Positions 44,102-55,700 of a stretch of DNA of 64,000 nt are shown here, piece after piece. The DNA comes from Flavobacterium micromati (GTDB taxonomy: Bacteria > Bacteroidota > Bacteroidia > Flavobacteriales > Flavobacteriaceae): positions 1-64,000 of the forward strand of contig NZ_FQWF01000010.1 of the NCBI RefSeq assembly GCF_900129585.1, written 5' to 3'. Every line of letters starts with the position of its first letter. Positions within the stretch are counted from its first letter, which is position 1. Below the pieces are notes generated by a model, which saw nothing but the letters and a program-made list of their open reading frames with translations, was not told the origin of the DNA and did not search any database. Both the position numbers and the translations under genes were made by a program.

Positions 44102-47100
44102 ATGAAAAAAAAGTATTTAATTCTTCTCCTATTCTTTTTTGGAATACTTTCGAGTTATTCTCAAAACATGATAGTACAAGGTAAAGTCATTGACGGCGAA
44201 GGTGGCATATTACCCGGAGCTAACATCCTGGAGCGGGGAACAAAAAATCAAGCTTTAACTGATGCGGATGGAAATTTTACAATAAAAGCTAATAAAGGTG
44301 CAGTTCTTTTAATAACATACATAGGATATAACACAAAAGAAATTATTGTAAACAACAATGTTGTGAAAATAATGTTGGACGAGAGCTCGCAGACTTTAAA
44401 TAATGTAACAATAATAGGTGCATTAGGTATTGAGAGAAAAAAATCAGCATTGGGATACTCAATACAAGAAATTAAAGGTAAAGAGGTTGCAGATACACAA
44501 CGCCCTAACTTTGCAAATGCCTTACAAGGTCGCGTTGCTGGCTTAAGTGTCATAAGCACCTCAGGTGCACCAGGAGCTTCTGCAGCAATCCAACTACGAG
44601 GGGTAAACTCGTTGAGCGGTAACAATGGGCCATTATACGTAGTTGATGGTTTACCTATCAGTAATGAAACGTTAAGCCAAGGCTCATTGATATCTGATCA
44701 GCCAAATAGAGCTCAAGATTTCACCAATAGAGGAGCTGATATCAACCCAGAAGATATTGAGACATTCACTATTTTAAAAGGTCCTGAAGCAGCAGCATTG
44801 TATGGTATTCAGGCTGGGAATGGTGCTATTGTTATTACCACAAAAAAGGGTAAAAAGGGCGTTGGACAAATTACTTTCTCTACAAACACGAGATTAGAAA
44901 ATATTTATCGTTTTCCAGAAACACAAAGAGTTTTTCAACGAGGTGCTGATGGTATAAATAATCCTGAATATAGAAGACAATTTGGAACTGAATATGCACC
45001 AGACACCAAACTTTATGACAATGTTCAAAATTTTTTCCGCGTGGGAGTATTAACTAATCACAACCTTTCATTTGAAGCAGGAACTGAAACTACGTCCTAT
45101 CGTTTATCTGTTGCTAATTTAACGCAAACTGGTGTAACTCCAAACACTGGATATGACCGTTTAACAGCAAGCCTTAATGCAACAGCAAAGATATCTTCAA
45201 AATTAAGAACAGAAGCTACATTTAATTTTACAAAAGCAAGTAACCAAAAAGCTCAAAAAGGTGCTGGAACATCTGTACTAGCTCTATTAGCTTGGCCTGC
45301 AGATGATGATGCAAGTGACTACCTTAATCCAAATGGGACTAGAAGGAGAATTACAACTGGTGCACTTGAAGCGGTTGAAATAGACAATCCGTACTGGGAT
45401 GTAAATAGAAATACAGCGGAAGATATTAATAACCGTTTTATAACTAATTTAGGATTGATTTATGATCCATCTTCATGGCTCAATCTAACAGGGCGCGTAG
45501 GATGGGATATAAATTCAGCCCAAGGATATAGAGCAATCAATCCAGAATCCTCAGCTGGTATTGGACCGAATGGTTTTATTGAGACCTATTATAACAATAC
45601 CAGTAACCTAAATACTCAATTTTTAGCCACCGCAAAGAAATCTATTGGAAAATTCAACTCTAAAATAATGGTTGGAAATTCAGTATTTGACAATTACAGC
45701 AGAGTTTTATCCACAAGTGGAAGTAAATTTTTTGATCCTAATTTCTATTCCATTAACAATACAGATGTTACTACGCAAAGATCACAAGAACGAATTGTTC
45801 AAAGTCGTGTAGTAGGTTTTTTCTCTGAAGCTAGTTTCGATTACGATAGGATTGCAACTGTTACTTTAACGGGACGTCAAGATTACACATCAGTGCTAAA
45901 AGATCCTTTCTTTTATCCTTCAGTAAGTGGTAGTTTTGTTTTTACGAATTTACCAACGCTAAAAAATAAAAAAATTCTTTCTTATGGACAACTGAGAGCG
46001 TCCTACGCAGAAGCGGCAAATATACCATCTCCTTATTCAGCTGAACCAGTATTTACACCTCAGTTAACAACTGACGGTGGATATGGATACGGAGTGACAG
46101 GAGCTAACGCAAATTTGAAACCTGAGTTTCGCAAATCTACTGAGTTAGGCGCCGAATTAAAATTCTTTGACAACCGCATTGGTTTAGATGTAGCTGTTTA
46201 CAGCACTAAAACAATTGACCCTATTTTGAGAGCTCTGCGGTTAAGTTATGGAACAGGATTTGTTTTGACATCAGCAAACTTTGGAGATTTGCAAAATGAA
46301 GGTTTGGAAGTGACTTTGAATGCAACTCCAGTTAGAAATGAGAACTTCACTTGGAATTTTTCTGCAAACTTTAACAAAATGCGAAACAAACTTTTAAATC
46401 TTCCTGAGGCTGTTACTGAATATTATATTTCTGATACTTGGTTGTATGGCAATGTTCGCGGTGGAGTAACAGTTGGAAATCCCTTAACAACTATAACTGG
46501 AGTGGATTATCTTAGAAACAATGCAGGTCAACCATTAATTGATGCAATATCTGGTTTTCCAATAAGAGATCCTAACTTTAAAGTAGTTGGGGATAGAAAT
46601 CCTGATTTTGTAATGGGGATAACTAACTCGTTTACCTATAAAAATATAAGTCTTACCTTTTTGTTGGACATTAGAAAAGGCGGAGATATTTTTAATGGAA
46701 CTGAAAGATTTTTATATAGTGAAGGTTTATCAACACAATCCCTTGATCGAAATGAAACTAGAATTGTCCAAGGAATATTGCGTGATGGTTTAGAAAACTC
46801 TGCCACACCCACTCAAAATAATATTCCAATACGACCAAGTGTTCAAAACGAATATTACAGATCTGGTGGTGTAGATGCTGATTTTATTGAAAAAGACATT
46901 AATTGGTTAAGAATGAGAGATATTACGCTAAGTTATAGAATGCCTTCTGCAATATTGAAAAAGACATTTTTGAATTCTTTTTCTTTGTCGTTGACCATGA
47001 CGGATGCTTTTATACTTACAAATTATAAAGGAGCAGATCCTGCTGTAAATGGTACAAATGCTTCCACCGGAGGTGTTGGAGGTGTAGGTTTTGATTTCGG

Positions 47101-47152
47101 CGTACTATCGACGCCGCGAGGCTTGAACTTAGGTATGAGAGTTGGACTTTAA
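44102..47152 (+). CDS. SusC/RagA-type TonB-dependent outer-membrane transporter
   Basis: The start at 44102 gives a signal peptide (KKYLILLLFFFGILSSYSQN). The mature protein of about 1000 residues begins with a CarboxypepD_reg domain (VQGKVIDGEGGILPGANILE) and the plug motif (QLRGVNSLSGNNGPLYVVDG, then AAALYGIQAGNGAIVITTKK). A long TonB-dependent beta-barrel ends in GLNLGMRVGL. It takes up an oligosaccharide or glycopeptide with its SusD partner encoded 7 bp downstream, driven by TonB. Context of nagB, GH20 and muramyl enzymes suggests amino-sugar-containing ligands (inference). Confidence 0.95.
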   Translation: MKKKYLILLLFFFGILSSYSQNMIVQGKVIDGEGGILPGANILERGTKNQALTDADGNFTIKANKGAVLLITYIGYNTKEIIVNNNVVKIMLDESSQTLNNVTIIGALGIERKKSALGYSIQEIKGKEVADTQRPNFANALQGRVAGLSVISTSGAPGASAAIQLRGVNSLSGNNGPLYVVDGLPISNETLSQGSLISDQPNRAQDFTNRGADINPEDIETFTILKGPEAAALYGIQAGNGAIVITTKKGKKGVGQITFSTNTRLENIYRFPETQRVFQRGADGINNPEYRRQFGTEYAPDTKLYDNVQNFFRVGVLTNHNLSFEAGTETTSYRLSVANLTQTGVTPNTGYDRLTASLNATAKISSKLRTEATFNFTKASNQKAQKGAGTSVLALLAWPADDDASDYLNPNGTRRRITTGALEAVEIDNPYWDVNRNTAEDINNRFITNLGLIYDPSSWLNLTGRVGWDINSAQGYRAINPESSAGIGPNGFIETYYNNTSNLNTQFLATAKKSIGKFNSKIMVGNSVFDNYSRVLSTSGSKFFDPNFYSINNTDVTTQRSQERIVQSRVVGFFSEASFDYDRIATVTLTGRQDYTSVLKDPFFYPSVSGSFVFTNLPTLKNKKILSYGQLRASYAEAANIPSPYSAEPVFTPQLTTDGGYGYGVTGANANLKPEFRKSTELGAELKFFDNRIGLDVAVYSTKTIDPILRALRLSYGTGFVLTSANFGDLQNEGLEVTLNATPVRNENFTWNFSANFNKMRNKLLNLPEAVTEYYISDTWLYGNVRGGVTVGNPLTTITGVDYLRNNAGQPLIDAISGFPIRDPNFKVVGDRNPDFVMGITNSFTYKNISLTFLLDIRKGGDIFNGTERFLYSEGLSTQSLDRNETRIVQGILRDGLENSATPTQNNIPIRPSVQNEYYRSGGVDADFIEKDINWLRMRDITLSYRMPSAILKKTFLNSFSLSLTMTDAFILTNYKGADPAVNGTNASTGGVGGVGFDFGVLSTPRGLNLGMRVGL

Positions 47153-47159
47153 TAAATAA

Positions 47160-48770
47160 ATGATGAAAAATATAAAAAAATATATGGCCTTACTGGCCCT
47201 TACAGTCTCTGCAGTATCTTGTGATGACTTGCAAGAATTAAATGTAAATCCGAGTTTCCCTGTAGACGTATCTGCAGTGTCACTGATGTCACCGATAGAG
47301 CAACAAATGGCTCGCGGACTACAATTTGACAATCGTTTCCTAGGTAGGTATATTCAAAATTTTAGTAATACTGCTACAGGTAACCCGTGGGATCGATATG
47401 GATTTGTTGAAAATAGCGATCAAGCAGGCGAAATTTGGAGAATGACTTACTTTGCAATAGGTTTGAACTTGACAAAAATGCAAGAAAAAGCAATTGAGGA
47501 GGAACGTCACGATATTACTGGTATTTCAAAAGTTATTAGAGCATGGTCATGGCAGGTCACAACTGATTATCATTCAGAGCTTATTGACTTAGATCAAGTT
47601 TTTACTCAGCGTCTATCATACGACTATGTTGGACAAGAAAAAGTATATGCCGAAGTAGTACGATTATTGAATGATGGCTTAGGTGATCTAGCTCGTACAG
47701 ATGGTAGAGTTTCGCAAGCTTTTACTGGCGTGGGTGATAAAATGTATGGAGGAGAGCGATCAAAATGGACTAAGTTCGCTTACGGAGTTTTAGCCCGTAA
47801 TTTAAATAGCCAAATCAATAAGGCAACTTACAATCCTGATAAAGTGATCGAATTTTGCGATAAATCACTATCTTCTAATGCAGACAATGCGGTAATACGA
47901 TTTAATGGAACTGTTACTGATGATAGTAATTTTTATGGGCCGCAACGAAGTAATCTGACTAATTTCCGTCAAACTGATTTTGCATTGAGGACAATGAATG
48001 GTAGTATTTTTACTGGGGCTATAGATCCTAGGATGTCACGAGTACTTGTACCATCTGTAGGAACATCGGAAACTGCACCTAGTTCAGCAGCTAATCCTGA
48101 TCCAACAAAATATACTTTTAATGGAAACCCTTTAAACACAACCGCATCGACAGTAGTTACAAACGTAAATAGAATTCCTAACTTGTGGGGAACTTATGCA
48201 CCTGGATCGGTTACAATTCCTGGGAGATACTTATTTAGAGATAAAGCCAATTTTCCTTTGATGACCTACTCTGAAATTCAATTCATGAAAGCTGAAGCCG
48301 CTTTTATCAAAGGAGATAAAGCAATGGCATTAGACGCTTATAGAAAAGCTATTGATGCTAGTATTGATTTTGTAAACAGTAATACAGTACCAAGCAGTAC
48401 TTTTCCTATCACTACGCTAATTAGTGCCGCAGAGAAAGCAGCATTTATAGCCAATGTGAATGTTGTACCAGCTGCGAATGCATTAACGCTTAGTCAAATT
48501 ATGTTGCAAAAGTATGTAGCTCTTTTTGGATTTGGAATGTTAGAAACATGGACTGACATGCGTAAATATAAGTACGATAACGTAAATGTGTATACAACGT
48601 TAAATTTACTCCCTAATGGAGGACTTTTTATTGACAACAATGGGAAATTGCCGTACCGTGTACGTCCGCGCTTTAACTCAGAATATGTATGGAATTTTGA
48701 AGCTTTAAAAGCTATTGGTGGGGACAAAGCAGATTATCATACAGTAGAAATGTGGTTTTCTCAGCAGTAA
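47160..48770 (+). CDS. SusD/RagB-type outer-membrane lipoprotein
   Basis: The 536-residue lipoprotein has signal MALLALTVSAVSC with lipidated Cys and a SusD fold rich in TPR-like helices (WRMTYFAIGLNLTKMQEKAI, DKMYGGERSKWTKFAYGVLA, LMTYSEIQFMKAEAAFIKGD). It forms the lid of the SusC transporter encoded 7 bp upstream. It belongs to the SusD_2-like class (ATGNPWDRYG segment). Ligand unknown. Confidence 0.93.
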   Translation: MMKNIKKYMALLALTVSAVSCDDLQELNVNPSFPVDVSAVSLMSPIEQQMARGLQFDNRFLGRYIQNFSNTATGNPWDRYGFVENSDQAGEIWRMTYFAIGLNLTKMQEKAIEEERHDITGISKVIRAWSWQVTTDYHSELIDLDQVFTQRLSYDYVGQEKVYAEVVRLLNDGLGDLARTDGRVSQAFTGVGDKMYGGERSKWTKFAYGVLARNLNSQINKATYNPDKVIEFCDKSLSSNADNAVIRFNGTVTDDSNFYGPQRSNLTNFRQTDFALRTMNGSIFTGAIDPRMSRVLVPSVGTSETAPSSAANPDPTKYTFNGNPLNTTASTVVTNVNRIPNLWGTYAPGSVTIPGRYLFRDKANFPLMTYSEIQFMKAEAAFIKGDKAMALDAYRKAIDASIDFVNSNTVPSSTFPITTLISAAEKAAFIANVNVVPAANALTLSQIMLQKYVALFGFGMLETWTDMRKYKYDNVNVYTTLNLLPNGGLFIDNNGKLPYRVRPRFNSEYVWNFEALKAIGGDKADYHTVEMWFSQQ

Positions 48771-48795
48771 TTATTAAAAATTAAAAACTAATTAG

Positions 48796-49725
48796 ATGAA
48801 AAATAAATTTAATTTCATAGAAAAATTGATCATTGCTGTTCTTGGATTATTCTTTTTTGCATCATGTGGAGACGATCATGATTTTACTCCATTTGAATCA
48901 AAAGAGAATCTTGAGAATTTAGCCAATGTAAAATTTGTACACGCAGCAGTAGGACCGACGGGAGCAAACTTTACAATAAATTACTTTGTAAATAATATAA
49001 AAATCTCTGCTCTTAACATAACCTCAGGCTTACCTTTAGGAATAGTTTACGGTTCAACATATCCAACACCTATTAACTATGCTTTAATAGAGCCCGGAAC
49101 TCAACAATTTAGAGCTGATACTCCGAGTAGAGCTGCGACTGCCACTTTGCCTGAGGTTCCAGCAAGTACTATATTTAATGGTAATATTGTTACTGAAAAA
49201 GGAAAATCTTATACTAATTTCCTTTTATCAACACCACCTACAATTACACCAGCAGTTTATTCTACTTTACAACTTAATGATGATTTTGCACCAGCTGATT
49301 TAGACAAAACAAAAGCTTACGTTCGGTTTATAAATGTAATTAGTAATGCAGCCGCTGTAGGATATGATTTAGGGATCATTAAAGCAACTTCTAATCTTGG
49401 GGCTACTCCTGTTCTTACAAAAGAGGTTTTAACTTATACTAATATTACATTCAAAGGCGGAGATGAAAAATTTATAGCGATTGAACCTCAAGAACCCAAT
49501 GATACGAGAGGATATCAATTGCAAGTGCGTGTAGCTGGTTCACCACGCAATGCACCTGGTACAATAACAGGTACAACAATAGCAAACCTTGCTAATGTTG
49601 CACCAGCAGTAATATTCATACCACGAGCAGGTAGAGTTTACACGATATTTTGTAGAGGAATTATAGGTGGATTACCTACTGCAACTGTTAATCCACCAGT
49701 TGTGAGTTTTATAACTAATAGATAA
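48796..49725 (+). CDS. DUF4397 surface lipoprotein
   Basis: The 309-residue protein has a lipoprotein signal ending FFFASC. It then carries two repeats resembling DUF4397: VKFVHAAVGPTGANFTINYF near residue 45 and AYVRFINVISNAAAVGYDLG near 175. DUF4397 proteins are small secreted beta domains often encoded after SusCD pairs, probably glycan-binding accessory lipoproteins; activity is not established. It is the last gene of the susC-susD operon before a terminator. Confidence 0.75.
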   Translation: MKNKFNFIEKLIIAVLGLFFFASCGDDHDFTPFESKENLENLANVKFVHAAVGPTGANFTINYFVNNIKISALNITSGLPLGIVYGSTYPTPINYALIEPGTQQFRADTPSRAATATLPEVPASTIFNGNIVTEKGKSYTNFLLSTPPTITPAVYSTLQLNDDFAPADLDKTKAYVRFINVISNAAAVGYDLGIIKATSNLGATPVLTKEVLTYTNITFKGGDEKFIAIEPQEPNDTRGYQLQVRVAGSPRNAPGTITGTTIANLANVAPAVIFIPRAGRVYTIFCRGIIGGLPTATVNPPVVSFITNR

Positions 49726-49739
49726 TAAAAGTTTATTTG

Positions 49740-49773
49740 AAACCGCTTACAACTGTAAAGCGGTTTCTTTTTT
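49740..49773 (+). terminator. Terminator of the susC-susD-DUF4397 operon
   Basis: AAACCGCTT pairs with AAGCGGTTT around a short loop, followed by CTTTTTT. namZ starts 49 bp further on and therefore has its own expression. Confidence 0.85.
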
Positions 49774-49821
49774 ACTAATCTACTGTCAACATTATTAATC
49801 GAAGTATAATTAAAAAATCAT

Positions 49822-51000
49822 ATGTTTCAAAATTTGATAAAATACACACTTATTCTATTCTTTGTGGTTTTTAATGATGTTTGCTATAGTAAATCAAACA
49901 ATATCAGTCGCGAAATCAAAACTGGCGCAGATAATTTCGAAATATACATTCCCTTACTAAAAGGAAAAAAAGTAGGTATCGTAACTAATCAAACAGGAGT
50001 TTTAAGCAATAAAACACATCTCGTAGATTTCCTTTTAGATCAAAAAATAAATGTACAAACTATTTTTGCACCTGAACACGGATTTAGAGGAACTGCAGAT
50101 GCTGGCGAACTTGTTGTGGACGGAAAAGATTTAACAACTGGAATTTCTATAATTTCACTTTATGGAGATAATAAAAAACCTAAACCAGCTCAATTAGATG
50201 GTATAGAGGTGATGGTTTTTGATTTACAAGATGTTGGCGCTCGATTCTACACGTATATTTCTTCCCTGCATTATGTGATGGAAGCTTGCGCAGAAAATGG
50301 AATTCCGCTTATTATACTAGATCGCCCAAATCCTAATGGAACTATTATTGATGGCCCACTTTTAGAAAAGGAATTTACCAGTTTTGTAGGCATGCACCCT
50401 ATCCCGCTTTTACATGGAATGACTATTGGCGAATATGGAAAAATGATTAATGGTCAAAATTGGCTTAAAAATGCAGCACAATGTAAACTAACCGTGATAC
50501 CTTGTGTAAACTATAATCGTAAAATGGAGTACAATATTCCTATAAAACCTTCTCCTAACTTACCTAATGATCAATCTATTAATCTTTACGCAAGTTTATG
50601 TTTTTTTGAAGGAACTAACGTAAGTGTCGGTCGAGGAACTGAAAAACAATTTCAAATTTATGGTTCCCCTTTTTTGTCCAGCAAAATTTATGATTACCGT
50701 TTTACTCCTAAGCCAAATTTTGGTGCTAAAGAACCTATGCACAATGGCAAAGAATGTTTTGGGGAAGATCTAGCAACCTATCCAAAACTGCATAAGCTGG
50801 AACTAAGATGGTTAATAAAAGCCTATCAAAACACAAGCGATAAAACTAATTTCTTTAATGCTTTTTTCACCAAACTAGCTGGGACAAAGAAATTGCAAAC
50901 TCAAATTGAAAAAGGTGTTTCTGAAAATAAGATAAGAGAAAGTTGGCAAAAAGATTTAACTTCATTTAAAAAAATGAGGACAAAATATCTAATTTATTAG
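49822..51000 (+). CDS. namZ: Exo-beta-N-acetylmuramidase NamZ (DUF1343, GH171)
   Basis: The 392-residue secreted protein (hydrophobic N-terminus to about residue 23) has the DUF1343 pattern: GKKVGIVTNQTGVLSNKTHL, then FAPEHGFRGTADAGE with Glu85 and VMVFDLQDVGARFYTYISSL with Asp134 and Asp137. ILDRPNPNGTIIDGPLLE and PSPNLPNDQSINLY follow. NamZ removes terminal MurNAc from the non-reducing ends of peptidoglycan fragments. The Glu and an Asp in these segments fit its reported catalytic residues, though I cannot align exactly. It complements the GlcNAc-releasing NagZ and GH20 enzymes of this region. Confidence 0.9.
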   Translation: MFQNLIKYTLILFFVVFNDVCYSKSNNISREIKTGADNFEIYIPLLKGKKVGIVTNQTGVLSNKTHLVDFLLDQKINVQTIFAPEHGFRGTADAGELVVDGKDLTTGISIISLYGDNKKPKPAQLDGIEVMVFDLQDVGARFYTYISSLHYVMEACAENGIPLIILDRPNPNGTIIDGPLLEKEFTSFVGMHPIPLLHGMTIGEYGKMINGQNWLKNAAQCKLTVIPCVNYNRKMEYNIPIKPSPNLPNDQSINLYASLCFFEGTNVSVGRGTEKQFQIYGSPFLSSKIYDYRFTPKPNFGAKEPMHNGKECFGEDLATYPKLHKLELRWLIKAYQNTSDKTNFFNAFFTKLAGTKKLQTQIEKGVSENKIRESWQKDLTSFKKMRTKYLIY

Positions 51001-51414
51001 GTTGTTTCAATAGGTATTTAGATACAAATGAAATAATATAAAAAATATTTGCTCATTTCCTACTAATTTCTAAATACTAAAGACGTTATTTCTTTTTTAA
51101 TTTACAGTTATTTGCCAAAAAACTTAAAAAAAAAAATCGATATCATTCCCCTACTCTTTTTTCAGCACAAAAAATTTATTTTGGTTATTTATTTCATAGC
51201 GGATCGCAATAACTAAACCTTGAACTCAGCTTATTTTCCTCACATTAAGTGATACACGTTTATTAGCTTCATCATTCTAAGATAGTAGATGTATTGTCCA
51301 ACAACGGTGAGATTTGCAGTTATTAAGTTATGAATCTTTAGAAGAAACCATACTTTATGCCGCCGTAAAAGTTTAATTAAATAGCTATTAGTTTTTATGT
51401 TTTCTGTTTGAAAT
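51001..51414. other. Gap between convergent namZ and susD
   Basis: No gene seen; AT-rich. It ends in the terminator of the minus-strand susCD pair. Confidence 0.4.
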
Positions 51415-51442
51415 AAAAAAAAGAGTTGCTAAAAAGCAACTC
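51415..51442 (-). terminator. Terminator of the second susCD operon
   Basis: GAGTTGCT pairs with AGCAACTC; on the minus strand the stem is followed by a T run (plus A run at 51415-51422). It lies 24 bp after the susD stop. Confidence 0.8.
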
Positions 51443-51465
51443 GTTTAAATAGTATTAGAAATCAG

Positions 51466-52761
51466 TTAATTTGGCGGATCAGCTGGCGTATTTGGATTAT
51501 TAAAACGCTCAGAATCTGGGTAAGGGTAAAAATTGCGGTTTCGCTCTGCACCAGGTGTTCCAGCTGCGGGACGTCCAAATCTACGTGTATCTTCAAGTTT
51601 TAAACCAGACATAAACAACTCGATACAACGGTTTCTATAAATTTCTGTTAGCACGCTTGCTTGGTTAGCTGCTCCTGAATAAGCTGGCAAATTTGCGCCT
51701 ATACCCCAAGCGTCAGCCGCGGCCGTTTTTTGTAATATTCTATTAATTTCTGTAATAGCTTGTGGCAACTGGTTTTTTCGTGCCAATACTTCTGCTCTAA
51801 TCAAAATCATTTCTCCTGGTAAATAAACAGGTACCGAACTACTTAAACTACTCCAAAATCCTGCTCCTCGAACAGCTATTGGTGTAGAAAGTGGGTTGAT
51901 ATAAAAATTGATTCGACCATCAGCCGCAACTGGCTGTAGTGCTGCAGGTAATCCCAATGTACGCCCGATTGGCTGATAATTATTGGCAACCAAAAATGCT
52001 GTAGCTGCAATTGAATTTTGATTTACAGCATCAAAAGGAAAGCTAGACCGCACAGTTAAGTTAACTAATGTTGCATGTTCAAAAGCTCTATCTAAATCGC
52101 TAGGACTGCCAGACATCAGGTAAAATCTAGCTAAAAGTGCATTGACTGTATTTGTGTAATTTAAATTACCCACCAATCCAGCAAAACCAGTTGCACTAGG
52201 CAACGATGCTTTGGTATCTTCAAGAGTTTTAATTACTACCGCAAGCACTTCGGTGCGTGAATTAAAAATAGCATTTTTTTCGGTTGAAATTGGCACTCTT
52301 TCAAAAAATTGAATCAAATTTCCTAAAGCTAAAGCTTTGAAAATTGACGCATGTACAAAAACGCTAGCTTTTTCGACAGGCAGGCTAATGCGGTCAATAT
52401 TATTGATAACCTTTTGAGCTTCCGAATTCAGAATTAAGCTTTGTGCCCAAATATTGCTCACTACTCCGTTGACTGGTAAAACCTCTCCAGAACCAGCGAA
52501 TAAACCAACTTCATCTGCATTCCCGCCTTGTGGAGCTCCAAGCTCATTTGTAGTAAATCCATTTGCAGTTATAATAGCATAGCCATACGGACTCTGACGC
52601 CCAACACTAAATCTTGATTGTAGCCCGTTGGCAGCACCAACTAAACCATTGCGTGAAGAAAATACATCTTCTTCTGAAGCGCGTGTAGGATCTAAAAATT
52701 CTTCGTCGCAGGAGGTTAGAAACAAGCTCATAAAAGCTGATAATATGATAAATTTTTTCAT
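51466..52761 (-). CDS. SusD/RagB-type lipoprotein (second pair)
   Basis: The 431-residue protein has signal KFIILSAFMSLFLTSC with a lipidated Cys, then DEEFLDPTRASEEDVFSSRN typical of SusD starts. Helical repeats follow (SVFVHASIFKALALGNLIQF, VNALLARFYLMSGSPSDLDR, PGEMILIRAEVLARKNQLPQ). It ends near EIYRNRCIELFMSGLKLEDT and a proline-rich tail. It is shorter than many SusD proteins and partners the SusC encoded 11 bp upstream. Confidence 0.92.
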   Translation of the reverse strand: MKKFIILSAFMSLFLTSCDEEFLDPTRASEEDVFSSRNGLVGAANGLQSRFSVGRQSPYGYAIITANGFTTNELGAPQGGNADEVGLFAGSGEVLPVNGVVSNIWAQSLILNSEAQKVINNIDRISLPVEKASVFVHASIFKALALGNLIQFFERVPISTEKNAIFNSRTEVLAVVIKTLEDTKASLPSATGFAGLVGNLNYTNTVNALLARFYLMSGSPSDLDRAFEHATLVNLTVRSSFPFDAVNQNSIAATAFLVANNYQPIGRTLGLPAALQPVAADGRINFYINPLSTPIAVRGAGFWSSLSSSVPVYLPGEMILIRAEVLARKNQLPQAITEINRILQKTAAADAWGIGANLPAYSGAANQASVLTEIYRNRCIELFMSGLKLEDTRRFGRPAAGTPGAERNRNFYPYPDSERFNNPNTPADPPN

Positions 52762-52772
52762 TTTTCTTTGTA

Positions 52773-55700
52773 TTAAAATTTAAATTTAAGCGCTAGTGCA
52801 ACAGTTCTCGGAATTGGAATTGTCCCAAAATTGTATCTCGCCACAGCTGATTGTCCACCAGAATTTACTTCAGGATCATAGCTTGTAAATCTATCCCACG
52901 AATAAAGGTTACGACCACTAAGATTTAGTGTAAAATCTTCGAATAAATTACTCACTTTACCAAAAGAGTAGTTTATCGAAACTTCTCTCAATTTAAGGTA
53001 ACTACCATCAACAATCCTAAATTCTTGAATGTTATAAATAGAGTAAATGTAGCCACGTGGTAGCTCTCCTCTTAATTCTTGAGCAACTAATTGACCAGCA
53101 CCAGTACCTTGACGTGTTCTAAAATCGGCATCCCATATATCTCCACCACTAACTCCGTCCAATAAAACTGAAAGTCCCCATTTTTTATAGGTAATATTAG
53201 TACCAAAAGCATAAATAAAATCTGGATTTGGATCGCCAATTTCTTTGTTCAAAACATCACCAAACGGCTGCCCATTTGCATTTCGTTGAATTGCTCCCGT
53301 GGCAGTATTTCCGCGCTCTGTTTGTGGCAATCCATCTGGCATGAGCAATAAGCTTCCATCAGGATTACGTGCATAGTAACTTCCAAAATAAGTTCCAACC
53401 GGACGATTAAGTTGAACCGCAACTGGAGCACCCGCTGGATTTGAATCTAACAAAAAGAACGGTTGGTTCAATTTAGTAACTTCATTTCTGTTTCTGCTCA
53501 TGTTACCGTAGATCTCAACATTAAAATCCTCACTTTTGACAACTATACCTTTCACCGTAAATTCTAAGCCCTTGTTAGTCATTTCACCTAAATTTTCAAT
53601 CGATGAAGTTGCACCAGTTGAGGGTGCAGCTTGAACACGCAAAAGTAAATCTTTAATATCGGCTCTATAATACGTCCCAGAAAGTGTTAGTCTATCTTTG
53701 AAGAATCCAAAATCAGCTCCTACTTCATAAGATACATTGCGTTCTGGTATTAAACCTAAATTTCCACGGCTATTGCCCGCGAGCGTAAAAGAAGTTTGTC
53801 CAAAAAGGTTACCGGTAGAATAGTTAGTAAATCTAGAATAAGCTCCAATCGCCGTTAAGTTTCCTGATTCTCCCCACGAAGCTCTCAGTCTTGCAGTACT
53901 CACTTTACTTTCTTTCATAAACTCTTCGCTAGAAAGAACATAACTTCCGCTAACTTTTGGATAAATTTGTCTTCTTACATCCGCTGCAAAAATTGTAGAT
54001 GCATCTTGACGAATAGCTGCTGTTACAAATAATTTATTTTTATAGCCCAAAGTTTCTTGAAGATAAACGCCCCACAAATTGTAATTTGTTTCTCCAGAAG
54101 AAGCTGAACCACCAATTATTGTATTTGCAGCATTTATATTTTCAATAAACGGCTTCAAATCTCGTCCTTGTACAGAAAAAAGTTTATCTCTGTAATATTG
54201 CACATTATATCCTGCGTAAGTTGTTGCCGTAAAATCTTTTGTGACATTCCAAACGTACCTAAGGTTTAAATCATTGTTTAATTGGTACACTTTATTATCG
54301 GTTTCTGATACAAATCCATCGTTAAAAGTACCTACGTTAACTGGTGCATAAGGAAATCTAGGAATAAAGCCAAATCCTTTTTGGTTGAAATTGTCTAATC
54401 CAACAATAAAGTCAGCATTAAAGTTTTTAAAGGGCTTGTAATTCAATTGTACATCAGCAATCACACGATCGGTTTGTTGTCCAAATTTGAAAGTTTCAAT
54501 AACAGAGAGTGGATTAACGCGACCCGGATCAACCGCCAGCAAATTGCCATTACCATCCCGCGAGGATATATCATAGATGTTATTATTAATCGTTGAAGAA
54601 TTCATCGGACTGTAAAAGACATTTCCGTCAGGTTTGTCTTCAGAGCGAGAAGTAACATAGTTTACACCAAACGAAGCAGAAAGCTTTTCGTTGATTTTAT
54701 TTTGAACTTTAAGATTAATACCTAGTCTTTTAAAATCAGTATTTTTTACGATCCCACCATTTTCTAGATAGCCAACCGATGCAAAATACTTAGTGTTAGT
54801 ATCACCACCTGCGACCGAGAAGTAAGTGTCGGTACCAACACCAGTAGTAAAAATATCATCCTGAAAATCATAGCGGGTTACATCTTTTAAACGGGTGTCC
54901 ATATTTATAAGTCCTTGAGGAACTCCAGCTTGATTTAAACCTCTATTTACAGGAACAGTTGTAGCTGAGCTAGCAGCAAATCCACTAATTGGAAATAAAG
55001 CTCCATTAGCTGCAGGTATTTCAAATTGTCTGTTAACAAGGTTGACGTCTAATTTTTTGCGTAACGAATTGACAACCAAACTTGTTGAAAAAGTGTATGA
55101 TGCTTCCCCAGCTTTTCCTTTTTTGGTGGTAATAATAACAACTCCATTTGCTGCACGAGAACCATAAATAGCTGCTGCAGCACCACCATTAAGTACTTCC
55201 ACACTTTCAATATCATTTGGATTGATATCTGCAGTACGGTTTTGTCCTATGACTACGTTTGTGTTACCACCAATCTCAGGATTTGAAACATTGGCACTAC
55301 TATTACTGATAACTACACCGTCAATAACGTAGAGAGGATCTGACCCGCCTAGTATGGAAGAAGTTCCTCTTAGTTTAATTGAAAAACCACCTGAGGGATC
55401 ACCTGAATTTTGAGTAATCTGAGCTCCTGCAATTTTGCCTTGCAAAGCAGATGCAAATCCAGTGGCTTGTGCTTTGACCAAATCTGCAGCTTTTATTGTG
55501 GTTACTGCATTACCCATTTCTTTTCTTGTGGTTCGAATGGTCGAACCCATAACAACAATTTCCTCTAATGCACTCGTCTCTACATCTAGCTGTACATTCA
55601 TCGATGAACCAGTAACTCTGACTACTGAACCTTTATAGCCCACAAAAGTAAAAAGCAGGTTATCACCATTTTTAGCTTCTATGCTGTAGTCCCCATCGAA